Shown piece after piece: positions 44,540-56,474 of a DNA stretch of 64,000 bases; position 1 is the stretch's first letter, and every line of letters begins with the position of its first letter. Source of the stretch: Mauremys mutica (lineage: Eukaryota > Chordata > Testudines > Geoemydidae); NCBI RefSeq assembly GCF_020497125.1, contig NC_059080.1, positions 68,740,618 to 68,804,617 on the forward strand, given 5' to 3'. Both the position numbers and the translations under genes were made by a program. Below the pieces are notes generated by a model that was not told where the DNA came from, did no database searches, and saw only the letters and a program-made list of their open reading frames with translations.

Positions 44540-46810
44540 CAGTGTTTTCCCCAGGAATTGAAATGAGGGAGGGTGTTCGAATTTACAGGGAGGGGGAGCT
44601 GGGGAGGGGTCAGGATCGATGAGGGGTGAGACCGTGAGGGTGAATGTGGGCTGTATGGCACCATAGTAAAAACTGAAAAATGTTTCATGACCATTTTATT
44701 ATATTGAACTCATGTTGTAAAATCATCACACAATTAAAGTTGGCTACTCAAGCCTTCTATGAAGCACTATATCTACATCCTTCTTGGTTTCTTGTTTTAA
44801 TTTTGCATAACTTTGTTAATGAACTTCTTGAATGCAATGCATTCATCTTTGGTAGCTTCTTGTGTGTCTGGTACTTCCATTCCTTCAACTGATATGTTCA
44901 TTAGTTCATTCACATGATCAGGCAGAAGGCGACTTCTTTCAGAACACAAAATTCTATTCAATGATGAAAAAGAACGCTCAACTGTAGCTATTGTGACTGG
45001 GAGTAGCAAGACATGAATTCCTACTTCTTTCATCCCAGGGAACATAGCACAAACATTGGGGCGAGCCACTAGTGATGATGAAAAAGAAGTTGAAGTCAAA
45101 TCTTCATTCATTCGTTGTATGATATTTCACTCTGTGTTCAAATGATCTATTCCGTGCTGCGCACATGGCAGCCCCATAGCTAGTAGTACCTCACTCCTCT
45201 CAACTGTCTGTGTTTTATAGGACAGGGATCTGTAAAAGCTACATAGAGGTTGAGTAGAATCTAGGAGTCGCTGTTGTTGATTTTTAAGAATTGAGTCTGT
45301 GTACTTTTTCAGTTGTCTTAACAAACACTTCTTGTCCTCTTCATTAAGGATTCAATATAAATGCTTTCATTAGTCAACTACTGGACTGAAGCCTTTGCTT
45401 CTTCCAGTACTTTTTCAATGGATATCTCTCTGATTGATCCAAATGTAGCTTCTATTGCTGGACAAAGATCTACTACTGTTGTAGCAGATGCCTGGATGGC
45501 ATTGTTTAATGACCCAAGTGGTTTTAACAGTAGACTTACAAGAAAGAGAATGTCAATAGTCTTCTCTGAACGTAGTAGCAAAAGTAGTTCACCAGCCTCA
45601 CTACTTAGATCCATCCCATCTTGGTAGTACTTTCGAAAGACAGTAATAATGGTTGGAGTAATTTTTAGACAACAGCCAAGGATTGCTCATGAGAAAGCCA
45701 GAGGGTTTTCCCAGGTTGGACTAATTTCAACTTCAGTCCTAGTGTATCTTCTATATTTTCTAAGATATTCAGTCTTTTTGGACTCTTGCTGAAAAAAGAA
45801 TATAATGAAGACATTCAATTTATAGCTTTTTATATGTCTTTTGAAGAGTCTGCAGCTTGTACTAGTGCTAGTTGGAGTAGATGGCCTCTGCAGTGTGTAT
45901 AGGAGAGATTATGGTTACACTTATCTTTGAGCAAAGCTTGTACTCCGCCGTGTCTTCCAGAGAAGTTTGCAGCTCCATCAAATGCGCAAGCAGCCATCTG
46001 TTTGGGACAAGCATTTAACTCTTCTAAGATGTGGGTTATCACAGATGCAGCTGATGTGTCTTCTATAACTGGAATATCTAGAAATGCATCTACTAGCCTA
46101 CCCCTGACATCAAGATAATGTACACAATAACTTAATACTTGATGCCCATTTGCATCAGTGCATTCATCAGCCTTGTATGCAATTTTTTTGAATGTGGTGA
46201 GAGAGTTCTTCACCTTTTCAACTGCTGAGTCTTTCACTCTTGCACCACATGCTTCTAGCCAGTCAGTTGAGTTTCTTGCAGAAAGACAGTGAGCATTTGC
46301 TTGTCTTGCTTGGAATCAATGTTCAACTTCAGGATGAATAAGTGACAATGAACTTAACATTGGCCTCCAGTTTGTAGTGTGTGGTATCTCTTCTTAAATA
46401 GAAAGTATGATGCCACAGCCATATTTGTTCGCATGAACTGTGTTGTGTCTTCAGCATTCTTAACTGCCTCATTAACACTCACCAGTGTTGTCCTTGGTCA
46501 CTGGAGACTCAGAGTTCAGAGGTGCTTTCACATGAGTTCACCTCCCAGGTGGGGGACAAGAAGGCACATTGCTCATTCCTCCAGCTGCTCACTGTTCGCT
46601 CTGGCCACTGTTGTTCATTGTGCCACCGTTCACTTCATCTCTCTGTTGCCAGTGGCCCTGCGCTGTCACCTTCTGCTGCCACCTGCCACTGTGACCTCTG
46701 CAAGTTGGTCTCTTGAGGTTCCACCAGCTCTCAGTGATTTCAGCTGAACTCTCAGTGGGGGAACCTCGCTGCTAGTGCAGACTGGGCCGTCTCTTCCACA
46801 GAAACACTGT
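44540..46810 (-). mobile_element. hAT element with decayed transposase
   Basis: The left terminus at 44540 reads CAGTGTTTTCCCCAGG, a hAT-like start. The element contains the transposase remnant described separately. A candidate right terminus 'cagaaacactg' ends near 46807. The expected octamer duplication was not found, so the right boundary is tentative. Confidence 0.55.
44797..46500 (-). pseudogene. hAT transposase pseudogene
   Basis: On the minus strand, N- to C-terminal: a region with 'FLFKKRYHTLQTGGQ' (about 46380), 'KIAYKADECTDANGHQVLS' (about 46150), 'ACAFDGAANFSGRHGGVQ' and 'SYTHCRGHLLQLALV' (45990-45860), typical of hAT transposases related to zinc-finger MYM/TTF-type host proteins. 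It ends with the hATC dimerisation segment 'LLLPVTIATVERSFSSLNR' (about 45010-44950). Frameshifts and stops break it into at least four pieces (45830-46237, 45378-45614, 45127-45324 and 44797-45111). Confidence 0.85.
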
Positions 46811-46863
46811 CCCACAGCAGGTCTAAGCACTTAGACCTGATTATCAATGATTTCAGCTGTAGT

Positions 46864-47207
46864 CAGGGCCGGCTCCAGACCCCAGCGCGCCAAGCGCGCG
46901 CGTGGGGCGGCATTTTAATGGGAGGGCGGCAGGCGGGTCCGGCGGACCTTCTGCAGTCATGCCTGCGGGAGGTCCAATGGAGCCGCGGGACGACCGGACC
47001 TCCCGCAGGCATGACTGTGGCGGGTGCGCTGGTCCCGCGGCTCGTGTGGACCTCCCGCAGGCATGCCTACGGAAGCTCCACCGTAGGCGTGGGACCAGCG
47101 GCACGTCTGCGGGAGGTCCCGCGGAGGCGTGGGACCGGCGCCCGGCAGCGCGAGCGGCGCAGCGCGCCACCCTGCTTGGGGCGGCGGAATTCGTAGAGCC
47201 GCCCCTG
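46864..47207. mobile_element. hAT MITE, 344 bp, CAGGGCCGGCTC family
   Basis: Begins CAGGGCCGGCTCCAG and ends GAGCCGCCCCTG, with a perfect 8-bp duplication GCTGTAGT (46856-46863 and 47208-47215). The interior holds repeats in both orientations of 'ggacctcccgcaggcatg' and its complement. Open frames on both strands reflect GC richness. Confidence 0.9.
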
Positions 47208-47215
47208 GCTGTAGT

Positions 47216-48125
47216 GGACACTTAACAAAACAAAAGACTTTCTAAACAGTGGAGAGAGGCAGGTCAAATAGTACTTGTGACTCAGGCAGACTATCAAGCA
47301 AAACACCTGTCCCCACCCTCTCTCTTGATGCCCTCAATCAGCACAGGCTAAGTACAGTTCTACTGCCCTTTACTCATACAATAAGAATAACAACATTTCA
47401 TTACCGCCCCTCCCCCTGAATTCAAGTGATTTGTAACCCAACCCCAGCCAAAATCACTTGGGCAACACAGTTCTGTTTGTTGAATATCTAGGTAGATTAG
47501 GTCTGAATGTAAATACAATCTGGTCCTGAAGCCCCCTACCCCCAGTTTTTTCCCCCTACCCCCAGTTCATCACTAGCTGTCAGGGAGAGCTCATTTAGAC
47601 TTTACTTACAAATCATAATTTGAAATTATTAGGTTGGCCAACATCCTGTTGTAAAAAACAACAGCTGTATAAGGAAGCTATTCTATGTTCATACTTTTCA
47701 AATCTATTATACTTTTTCAGATACATGTATTTTATCATACACTTTATATGCTTTCAAAGTGTGTTTCAATTTCAATTTCAATTCCAATTTCCAAACAATC
47801 AGTAAATTGGCAACACTGCATGCAACTAGTTCATAAAACTGGGGGGGGGCGGGTCTTGAGGAAATTCGGGGTGTGTGTGTATGTAGGGAAATCCCTGCTG
47901 GAGGAGCTGCTGTTCCAGAGAGCCCCACAGCTCAGAAGTCTGTTTCCAGTGCAGTGGGAGAACAGAGCCTTCCCCCTCCTCCACTGCAGGTAATGTGGGA
48001 TGGGCAGGAGACAGGGAGAGCACAGGGGACCTGGCCTGGGGACGGGGCGGGGAGGAGTCACGTGGGGCAGTCACGTGCCCCCCTTTAGCTGGTGCCACCC
48101 TTTGTGTCCTCCCATGAGTCATCTA
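47216..48125. other. No gene; simple repeat and GC-rich block
   Basis: A (TTTCAA)n-type run lies at 47764-47792. A GC-rich block with a G run (47840-48110, 'gaggagtcacgtggggc') may be part of a non-autonomous DNA element but could not be bounded. Confidence 0.4.
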
Positions 48126-50775
48126 TCCCTGCCATAAAGACTCTGGGGTCTGGTTGGCAGCAAAGTCTCCACCTTTGCTGGGATGCACTATTGACTTGGC
48201 CATTAATAAAACAAAGATGACAGAGCCTCTTTACTTTAGGATCTCAGGTCAGGTTCTTTTGCAGTTAAAATGTTACAGTAGAAAGAGACAATCCATCCCA
48301 AAGAAAGGTCCAGCTAGCCACTGAGAGACCTTCCTGTAGGTTCTATGGTTTGTCTGTGATGCCTCTTCCCAGGGGAGGCGAACAGATTAGATATAGACCA
48401 CTAAGTTAACAGACAAGATAATAAGGGCTACCTGCCAGCCCAGGAAGCCTAATGTCTTAGCCCCTGCAGGGCCTGAATGCATCCCTGCTGTAGGGACAGG
48501 AGTAACCGATTTTATTTCCAGGGCAGAATGCTTTCTGCCAGTTGGATTTTCCTCCCTGAAATTGAAAGGCCAGCAGATCCCATCACAGGGAGATTGGTGG
48601 ATGGTGGCTGTGGAACACAGTCTGGAGTGGAGTGGCAGGAGGGACGTACCCACTGCAGAAATGGTAGGATACATATAGATGGAGCTGGAGGATTTTCTTG
48701 AAACCAGCATGTTGATTGTACTATGAGCAGTAACGACTAGCATACATATCGGTTCTCCAGCCTGAGATAAATCCTGAGAATCCCTCCAATACATTAATAG
48801 TGAAAGTTCGAGCCTCTAACAACCCCTACCTCACTCCACACAGATTCTGCCTCCCAGAGTCACTCTCCGGCAAGAGACCACCACTCCTTCCTCAATGCTG
48901 TCTTCCCTGATGCTATCTGAGACGCAGGGGAACCTGTATTTAAAAAGCCCCCCGATTCCACCCGTTAACTAACATGCTTTACTCGCAAGGAGTGGTAACT
49001 CAGCCAACTACATAATATCCAGGGTGCTGATCACGCACTGGATGCCTAAATTTGGGCATCCAAGTTTGAAAGTTAAGAGCCACCATGTTTTTTATTGTCA
49101 TTGTCATAAATAAACTAATGAAAAGGTATAAAAAATATTTGCATTATATTGTCTATTTAGATAATAGGATTCTCAGGGCAGGGATTCTGTCTTTATCTCT
49201 CAGTACAGCCTGGAACACACCAACAGTGTATGAATGAATAATGTTACACTTATTAATGGCAAGGTTTGGAACAGCACAACATCAAAGGACAGTTAGGGGA
49301 TCAATTAATAGGTGCTGGGGGCTTAACGCCCGTTTACTGATACGAGTTCTCCTAGTTCTAAAGCATTGCGACCTGACAGCAAAAACTGCAAAAGGAAACA
49401 CTAAAAATGCACCATTACTCCTTGGTACTATTAGTGCACTAGCTGGAAAGCTGTATATCTAGGCATTTATACTACGCTCATCATCAGAGTACCCGAGTGT
49501 CTGTTGAAAGGGATGACCAGCCTCTTGCAGTGGTTCAAAACCAACATAAAGTTATTGGAACACAATCTCTGCTCCCAGAGATATTCCATTCAAGAATTTT
49601 CACCTCTAAGCCTTTTATTATTCTCACTATCTTGTTTAATGCACATGGTGGAATGGGTTCACAGAGCAACTGTGTAAAGGGTGTGTGGACTGAAGTGACA
49701 TCTTGGATCAATGGCCTCATTCTTGAATGAGGCACTGGACAAAGAAATTACAGTCCCTGCATTAAGGCAATACTGGGACTGTCTTCTGAAAGGAACATCT
49801 TTTACAAGCATGCAAAGTAGTAATTTTGGAAAAAACATAAGGAGACTAATTCCAGGTTCCACCCTTTTACAGTTTGTCAGGGAAAGTAAATTTCCATAAC
49901 ACTCCCTATTAACCAGAAACTTTTACTATCTTGGCTATAGTCAATAATTACAAGATTTCTTTTTCATAAACCCAGGAGAGAACCCTTTCTTTTGCACAGT
50001 TGTGTTTAAAAGGCTATCTCAGCACGTTAATTCCCAGATCAGAAGCAACAGTGGCCTCCTGATGCCTGCCACAAACCAAAAGGTCAGTTTTGATGGTGCA
50101 AGTCTACACACACGCATTCAGAATGTACATCAGAGCTAACAGAGGCAAGTTTCCGTTGCATACCTTGACACTAGCATTATTATTTCTAAGACAAGAATTC
50201 TTGCTTTCAGTCTTCTGAACAGGGCACTTCTTTGTGCAAAACACAAGACCTCATTAGACAAACTTCCAAGAGTCTTTAGATCAGCTAAGCATTTGCATAT
50301 GAAAAACTGAGGGAAACTCAGAACCCACATTTTACTACTGAAAGCTTTACCCATTTTATAAGTACAGTCTACAAAAAATGTATAGAATTGATGATATGAG
50401 AAATTAAACTCATGAAATGAGACCAAAACGACCTTACATTCTAAATACCGTGTATACATTTTCTTTTGGCCTAGATGCAGAACAGAGCTTTTCTTGGTGG
50501 TCAGGCTTGCTCTCATTTTACTCTAGAAGGCATCAAATTTATTTCATTGGCATAAAAGAGAAGATTGTCAAACCATTCCTCCTACCCTCCAGCAAATATG
50601 TGGTCGGGATTAAACCTTTCTGACTGAATATAAAACATCAATATCACAGAGGCCCAACTGGATTTTGCATCCCTTCTGCAAAACTAATGTTTGAGGATTT
50701 TTGGTTGTTTTTGTTTTCAAATGAGCAAGCTTTTTTTCCTGCTTAAATAACCTTTTCTGCATAAAGCTGTAGAAC
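48126..50775. other. No recognisable feature
   Basis: Unique-looking sequence with a weak MIR/L2-like tail near 49170-49225 ('cagggcagggattctgtc'). Confidence 0.4.
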
Positions 50776-51168
50776 TTAGGCCTGGTCTACACTAGGACTT
50801 TAAATCGAATTTAGCAGCGTTAATTCGAACTAACCGCTCAACCGTCCACACCAGGAAGCCATTTAATTCGAACTAGAGGGCTCTTTAGTTCGAATTTGGT
50901 ACTCCACCCCGACAGGTGGAGTAACGCTAAATTCGACATGGCTAGTTCGAATTAGGCTAGGTGTGGATGGAAATCGAACTTAGTAGCTCCGGGAGCTATC
51001 CCACAGTGCACCACTCTGTTGACGCTCTGGACAGCAGTCCGAGCTTCGATGCTCTGACCAGCCACACAGGAAACGACCCGGGAAAATTTGAATTCCTTTT
51101 CCTTTCTGGACAGTTAGAATCTCATTTTGTGGTTGGACATCGGGGCGAGCTCAGCAGCACCGGCAGCA

Positions 51169-54036
51169 ATGCAGAGCTCTCCAGCAGAGGAGTTCATGTA
51201 ATCTCTGAATAGAAAGAGGGACCCGGCTTAGACTGACCGGGAACTCTTCGATCTGATCGGTGTGGGGGGCGAGTAGTCTGTGCTTTCGGAGCTGCGCTCC
51301 AACAAACGGAATGCAAAGACCTACGAGAAGGTCTCCAAAGCCATGATACAGACAGAGGATACAGCCGTCATGCAACGCAGTGCCGCGTGAAAATCAAGGA
51401 CCCCAGACAAGCCTACCAAAAAATCAAAGCGGCCAACGGATGCTACGGAGCCTGCCACCACTGCCCCACCAGTGACCATGGACTCTGATGATGGGACAGT
51501 GTTGACGGACAGTTCCTCGACGATGTTCACGGACGGGGAAGATGAGGAAGGGTTTGTGGAGGACGAGGCAGGTGACAGCGCTTACAACGCTGGTGTCCCC
51601 GACAGCCAGGATCTCTTCATCACCGTCACGGAGATCCCCTACCAACCCTCCCCGGCCATGAACCCGGATCCTGAATCAGGGGTAGGAGCAGTCGGTAAGT
51701 GCTTTAACCATGTTAACTTTTATTCTTAATATAACAGGAATCTGAAGTGTGTGAAAAGGAGGTCTCTCTATATATGGTGATAGAACAGAAATCCTCCTGG
51801 GAGATCTCCACGAAGCTCTCCTGCCGTTAATCAATAAGCATCAGCAGGAGGTTCCTGGGGAGAGCTGCCTTATTGGGTGCTCCGTGATAGCACACTTTTC
51901 CGCGCGAGGCTTTCATGCAGTATTCAGGGAGCACTGCCTCCCAGAGCACGGCTGCATAGGTCCGTGGCTCGTGCTAGATTTCACGCAGCATGTGCTCTCT
52001 ATCTCCTTCAGTGCCCGTCCTCACGGTTATCTCGCTCGGAGACTCCTGCATCTAAGTAGGGGAATTACTGTAATGTTACGCCTGGTCCAAAGTATTTTTA
52101 AAAAATCTCCGGACAGACGGCATAGCACAGACTCAGCACGCAGCTGCGTGACGAGCGTAACGGAAAGCCAAAGAATCAAATGGACGCTCATGGAGGGAGG
52201 GGGGAACGAGGACGCAAGGTATCCCACAGTTCCTGCTGTCTCCGAAAAGCATTTGCATTCTTGGCTGATCTCCAAATGCTTCTAGGGTCAAACACAGTGT
52301 CCGCGGTGGGTCGGGGCATAGCTCGGCAATTTACACACACCCCCCCGACCCCCAGAAGTTAAAGGGAAAACAATCCTCTGTTGACTCTTTTACATGTCAC
52401 CGTATCTGTACTGAATGCTGCAGATAGACGCGCTGCTGCAGCACTCAACAACAACATCCTTCCTCCCACCCCGCCATGGGTGGCTGATGGTACAATAGGA
52501 CTGCTACCCGTCCTCATCATCAGCCTATTGGCACATGGGGCAGGGCAAAAGGACTGGTAACCATACCAACTTGCTTGGGACAGGTCGATCAAGGTCGCCT
52601 GGTCCTAATTTTTCATGGTAGATGGTGCAGTATGGCTGGTAACCGTCCTCATCATTGCAACAGGGGGCTGAGCTCCATCAGCCCCCACCCTTCATTGTAA
52701 AGAAAAGATTCAATTGCCCCTGGACTAGCAGAGGGATGATTGGCTCCCTCCTCCACACCCCTTAATGTCATCTCTGGACTATCATTGCAGCTGGAGGCTT
52801 CCTTCCACTCATTTCTCACAAACGACTACCTGTGTCTTATTCATGCATTCTATATTACTTCATCACACAAGTGGGGGGACAATGGTATTGGAACCCAGGA
52901 AGGCTGGGGGAAGAACGGAATGAACAGCTGGGGTTGTTTCAGGAGCACACCCTGTGAATAGCATTCAGCTCAAAATTTATGCATGATTGGCCAGAGAGCA
53001 GCTGTGCTCTCTGGTTCTATGATACAGTGGTTCTCTAGTACAGTTGCCCATATTCTAGGCAGGACTGATTCTATTTTTAGATACCCAAAAAGGAGGGATT
53101 GACTCGGGGAGTCATTCCCAAATTTTGCTTTTGCGCCCCTGGCTGATCGGCCAGGGGCACTTATGACAGCACCAAATGGCGCAGTGCAAAAGGACAGGTA
53201 AACATGACCATCTTATTACCGTCTTCTTACCAGTTCATGGTATGGTAGACGGTAGAGTATGCCTGGTAACCATCGCTGCTGTCATGCAAAAGCAAAAGCA
53301 TGCTGCTGTGTAGCGCTGCTGGTCCGCCTCTGTCAGCGGCATCTAGTACACATACGGTGACATACACAAAAGGCAAAATAGGGTCCATTGTTGCCACGCT
53401 ATGGCGTGTGCCAGGGCATTTCATGGAAAACGTGCTCGAAATGATTGTCTGCCGTTGCTTTCCCGGAGGAAGGAATGACTGGCGACATTTACCCAGAATC
53501 CACCGCGCAAATGATTTGTGCAACAGCAGGCACAGGGGTCTCAACAAAAAATTCACAGAGACAGCCTAGACTCAGTTAATTGTTCGCAAAAAAGTATCTT
53601 TGCAAGGAATTCACTAACTGTTTCCCATCTCACAGCTTCCACTGTCTCCAGACCTTCCACAGCATCCCCCTCGCAGAGGCTGGCGAAGATTAGGCGGCGA
53701 AAGAAAAAGACAAGGGACACGATTTTCGATGAATGTGTGGGCTGCTACCTAGCCGAGGCGGACCAGCAGAGGCAGTAGAGGGAGAAAGTCTCTCTGTACC
53801 AGCGCTCACACAGCGAATGGGAGGAGAGGTGGCGTGAGGAACACAAGCAGGCGACTCAAGCAATGCTTGTACTAGTGAGGGAGCAAACGGACACGCTCCG
53901 GCGACTTGTGTATGTTCTGCAGGACCGCTGCAGGACAGAGCCCCCGGCAGTATCTCTGCAACCGCCCTCCCCCGCCACAAAGTCACATACCCCCCTCACC
54001 CTAAATAACCAGGAGGATGCCCGCCCTGGGCCGTGA
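51169..54036 (+). pseudogene. Harbinger MYB/SANT-like gene, two exons, broken
   Basis: DNA-binding partner protein of Harbinger transposase. The ATG at 51169 begins 'MQSSPAEEF' and meets a stop soon after. The MYB/SANT region (51230-51400) is degraded by stops and a shift ('LRSNKRNAKTYEKVSKAM' is visible). From 51472 an acidic stretch reads 'MDSDDGTVLTDSSS' and 'DGEDEEGFVEDEAGD'. A donor GTAAGT at 51695 and an acceptor CACAG ending 53635 join in phase to 'STVSRPSTASPSQRL' and 'RRRKKKTRDTIFDEC'. A TAG at 53776-53778 stops it early. Beyond that the same frame continues through 'REQTDTLRRLVYVL' to TGA 54034-54036. AATAAA follows near 54168. The intron is predicted from signals and frame, not transcript data. 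Confidence 0.8.
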
Positions 54037-54843
54037 ATACTGTCACTGCACCCTAGCAGAGTGCTCAAGTAACCAAAAGCTCTCATACCCTACGTTTGCA
54101 TAAGTCCTTCCCTTCCGGACTCAAACAAGTCCCAATCCCAGTCCCATCCCATAACTGTGTACTTAAGTAATAAAAATACTTTGCTGTTAAGTACTGTTTC
54201 CGTCATGTTTTTTCACTGAAGACTGTGTTTGAATGGGGTGTGTGGGGAAGTGCATTGCTAATTGCATAGGACAGGCACCTTTCCCAGGGTACAGACATGG
54301 GGGCCGGATCAGCAGCGGGTCACACACACAGGGCAGTCAGTAGGCACCGTGGTCGGTATGGGAGGTGGTTTCCAGGTTCTGTGTGGGCGGTGGGGATGTG
54401 ACTTTTTAGCGGGGGAGGGCGGTTACAGATCTTATACAGCGGTCCTTGTCCTGGACCGCTGAGTCATGCAGCAGAGGAATCTGTATCCGTCCTCCTCCGC
54501 CACAAGGCCACATAGCCCCCCGCACACAGAATCCCAAAAAGGAGGGATGGCAGGCTCTGTTGAAACAAGCAGTCCGGCAATGCGGACCGCTGTAGGAGCA
54601 GGAGCCTGTCATTCCTTGAGTTTAGAGGCGGTCTTTACATCAGCGCACACCCTACCCACCACAGTCTGCGTTCCAGTTTCAACCCTTTAACGAAAAGTCA
54701 TGAATAAAGAAACCTCTCCCCAGTAACAGTGTGACATGTATTTTATTTTTACACGTGTCTTGGAAGTGGGGGAAACGGGGAGAACGGGGTATTGAACCGA
54801 AGAGGAGAGTCAACAGTAACTGGGTAAAGAAACAGGGGCAGGT

Positions 54844-55296
54844 TCAGCTTCTCTGTAAAGAAACTGAACAGTCACAGGTCACGCTGCTCGCTGCTCGCTG
54901 GTATTTGAAGAGTTCCTTGTCGCTGTCCCAGGCACCTGTATAGGGCTTCATGAGCAAGTGCATTAGTGGGCAGGCTGGGTCACCGAGGATCACTATAGGC
55001 AAATGCACATCCACAACAGTTATTTCGTGGTACGGGAAGAAACTACCTTCCAGCAGGCGTCTGAGCAGCCCACAGTTCCTGAGAACACACGCATCAGGAA
55101 CCTTGCCCGGCCATCCGACGTTCATGTTGGTAAAACGTCCCCTATGGTCCCCCAGTGCTTGCAGAACCATTGAAAAGTAGCCCAATTTCTCAGCAGCTGA
55201 ATGTGGAAGAGGTGGACGATAAAGTGCGAGGAGGAGAAAACGGCGAGGATCGCAGCGGGCTCCATGCTTGCAGTGCTGTGGCGTCCACGCTGTCAC
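54844..55296 (-). pseudogene. Harbinger DDE transposase fragment
   Basis: Minus-strand frame of 150 residues with 'FTNMNVGWPGKVPDACV', 'LEGSFFPYHEITVVDV', 'PIVILGDPACPLMHLLMKPY' and 'TGAWDSDKELFKYQ', matching the core of the PIF/Harbinger DDE nuclease (DDE_Tnp_4 type). The N-terminal helix-turn-helix part and the C-terminus after 'FKYQ' are missing, so catalysis is not expected. It converges with the MYB-like gene. Confidence 0.82.
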
Positions 55297-55654
55297 TGAC
55301 CAGAAAAGTGCACGAACAGATTGCCCGCAGGCGCTTTCAGGGAGGGAGGGAGTGAGGGCGTGATTGACGGTTCAATGACGACAGTTACCCAAAACCACCC
55401 TCGACACATTTTTTCCCCCAGCAGGCATTGGGGGCTCTACCCAGCATTCCAATGGGCAGCGGGGACTGCGGGAACTGTGGGATAGCTTCCCACAGTGCAC
55501 CGCTTCCAAAGTCGACGCTGGCCCCGTGAATGTTGACTCAGAAATTCGAATTAGTGTATTTAGTATGGATACACAAATTCGACTTCATAATTCGAATCCA
55601 CAAATTCGAACTAAGTTGATTCGAAATAGTCTTGTAGTGTAGACAAGGCCTGAG

Positions 55655-56470
55655 AGTGTTCTGTTAGCATTAATGTGGCCTTGAATATAACCCTGTTTAG
55701 CATCAACCAATCGCATCAGGAAAGTTAGATTTTTCACCTTTGTAGGTTCTGTTGTATGGTATTTAAATCAACTGAGAATGCACTCTGCCAATTTATAAGT
55801 TTATCTACATAACTACTTTAATAGTGTTGTATATTAGCTCATGTGCCAAAGCACTTGGTACTGTTGATTCACTTCTTAGCATGAGGCTGGTGTACAATTG
55901 CAGCATTTATATGAAATATTTTGTGCTGCACTGGGGAATCATGAATCCTTTCGGCTGCTAATTTCTCTCAGGATGATTGGAAGTCACGTGACTAGCACAC
56001 TTTCATTGCTTCCTTATAAATGTGAAGTTGGTTATCAATAAGGTAACAATTCACAATTTGATAAGAGATAAAGCCCCTGCATTTTCCAGGATAGCAATAA
56101 GATGGTGTGCTACGATCATTCCTATTTGCCTCCTATGAGCTACAAGAATTTCTCATCATGTTGGTGTTGGAATTGCCAGTGCTGTGTCCGGTGACAAACA
56201 TTCATGATGTGCTTTCTGAATCCAATCAGGATTTCATGGTCATTGTACAGCCGTTGTGCTATCCTAGTTAGTTGTTGGCTCAAGCCATATTGCTGGCCCC
56301 ACTCTTGGTCTAGTGATTGGAAGTGGGATAACTATTACCTCCTTGGATTTGAAAGTAGGACACACACTTTCTGTTAAGGCAAAGGGACTACTTTGATGGT
56401 TTGTCCTGGGAAATTAATACAATGTTTCCAGAGGCATCTGGGGGAGAATTCTGTTCCCAGGACAGAGCAC
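55655..56470. other. No recognisable feature
   Basis: AT-rich unique-looking sequence between the Harbinger and PLE elements. Confidence 0.45.
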
Positions 56471-56474
56471 TCAA

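Larger units (their letters stand above)
50779..55650. mobile_element. PIF/Harbinger DNA transposon, 4.9 kb
   Basis: Termini GGCCTGGTCTACACTA and TAGTGTAGACAAGGCC form inverted repeats. The left flank is TTA and the right flank TGA, fitting a mutated 3-bp Harbinger duplication. Subterminal 'agctatcccacagtgcacc' blocks occur near both ends in inverse orientation. It carries a MYB-like gene (plus) and a fragment of the DDE transposase (minus), the two-gene plan of Harbinger elements. Both are broken, so this copy is not autonomous. Confidence 0.88.

Noticed and set aside
46853..47225. Opposite-strand frames of 122 and 107 residues
   Set aside because: They span the 344-bp GC-rich hAT MITE and cross its ends; no gene.
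51472..51729. Stand-alone acidic protein
   Set aside because: It reads in frame with the Harbinger MYB-like gene and ends in a splice donor, so it is one exon of that gene.
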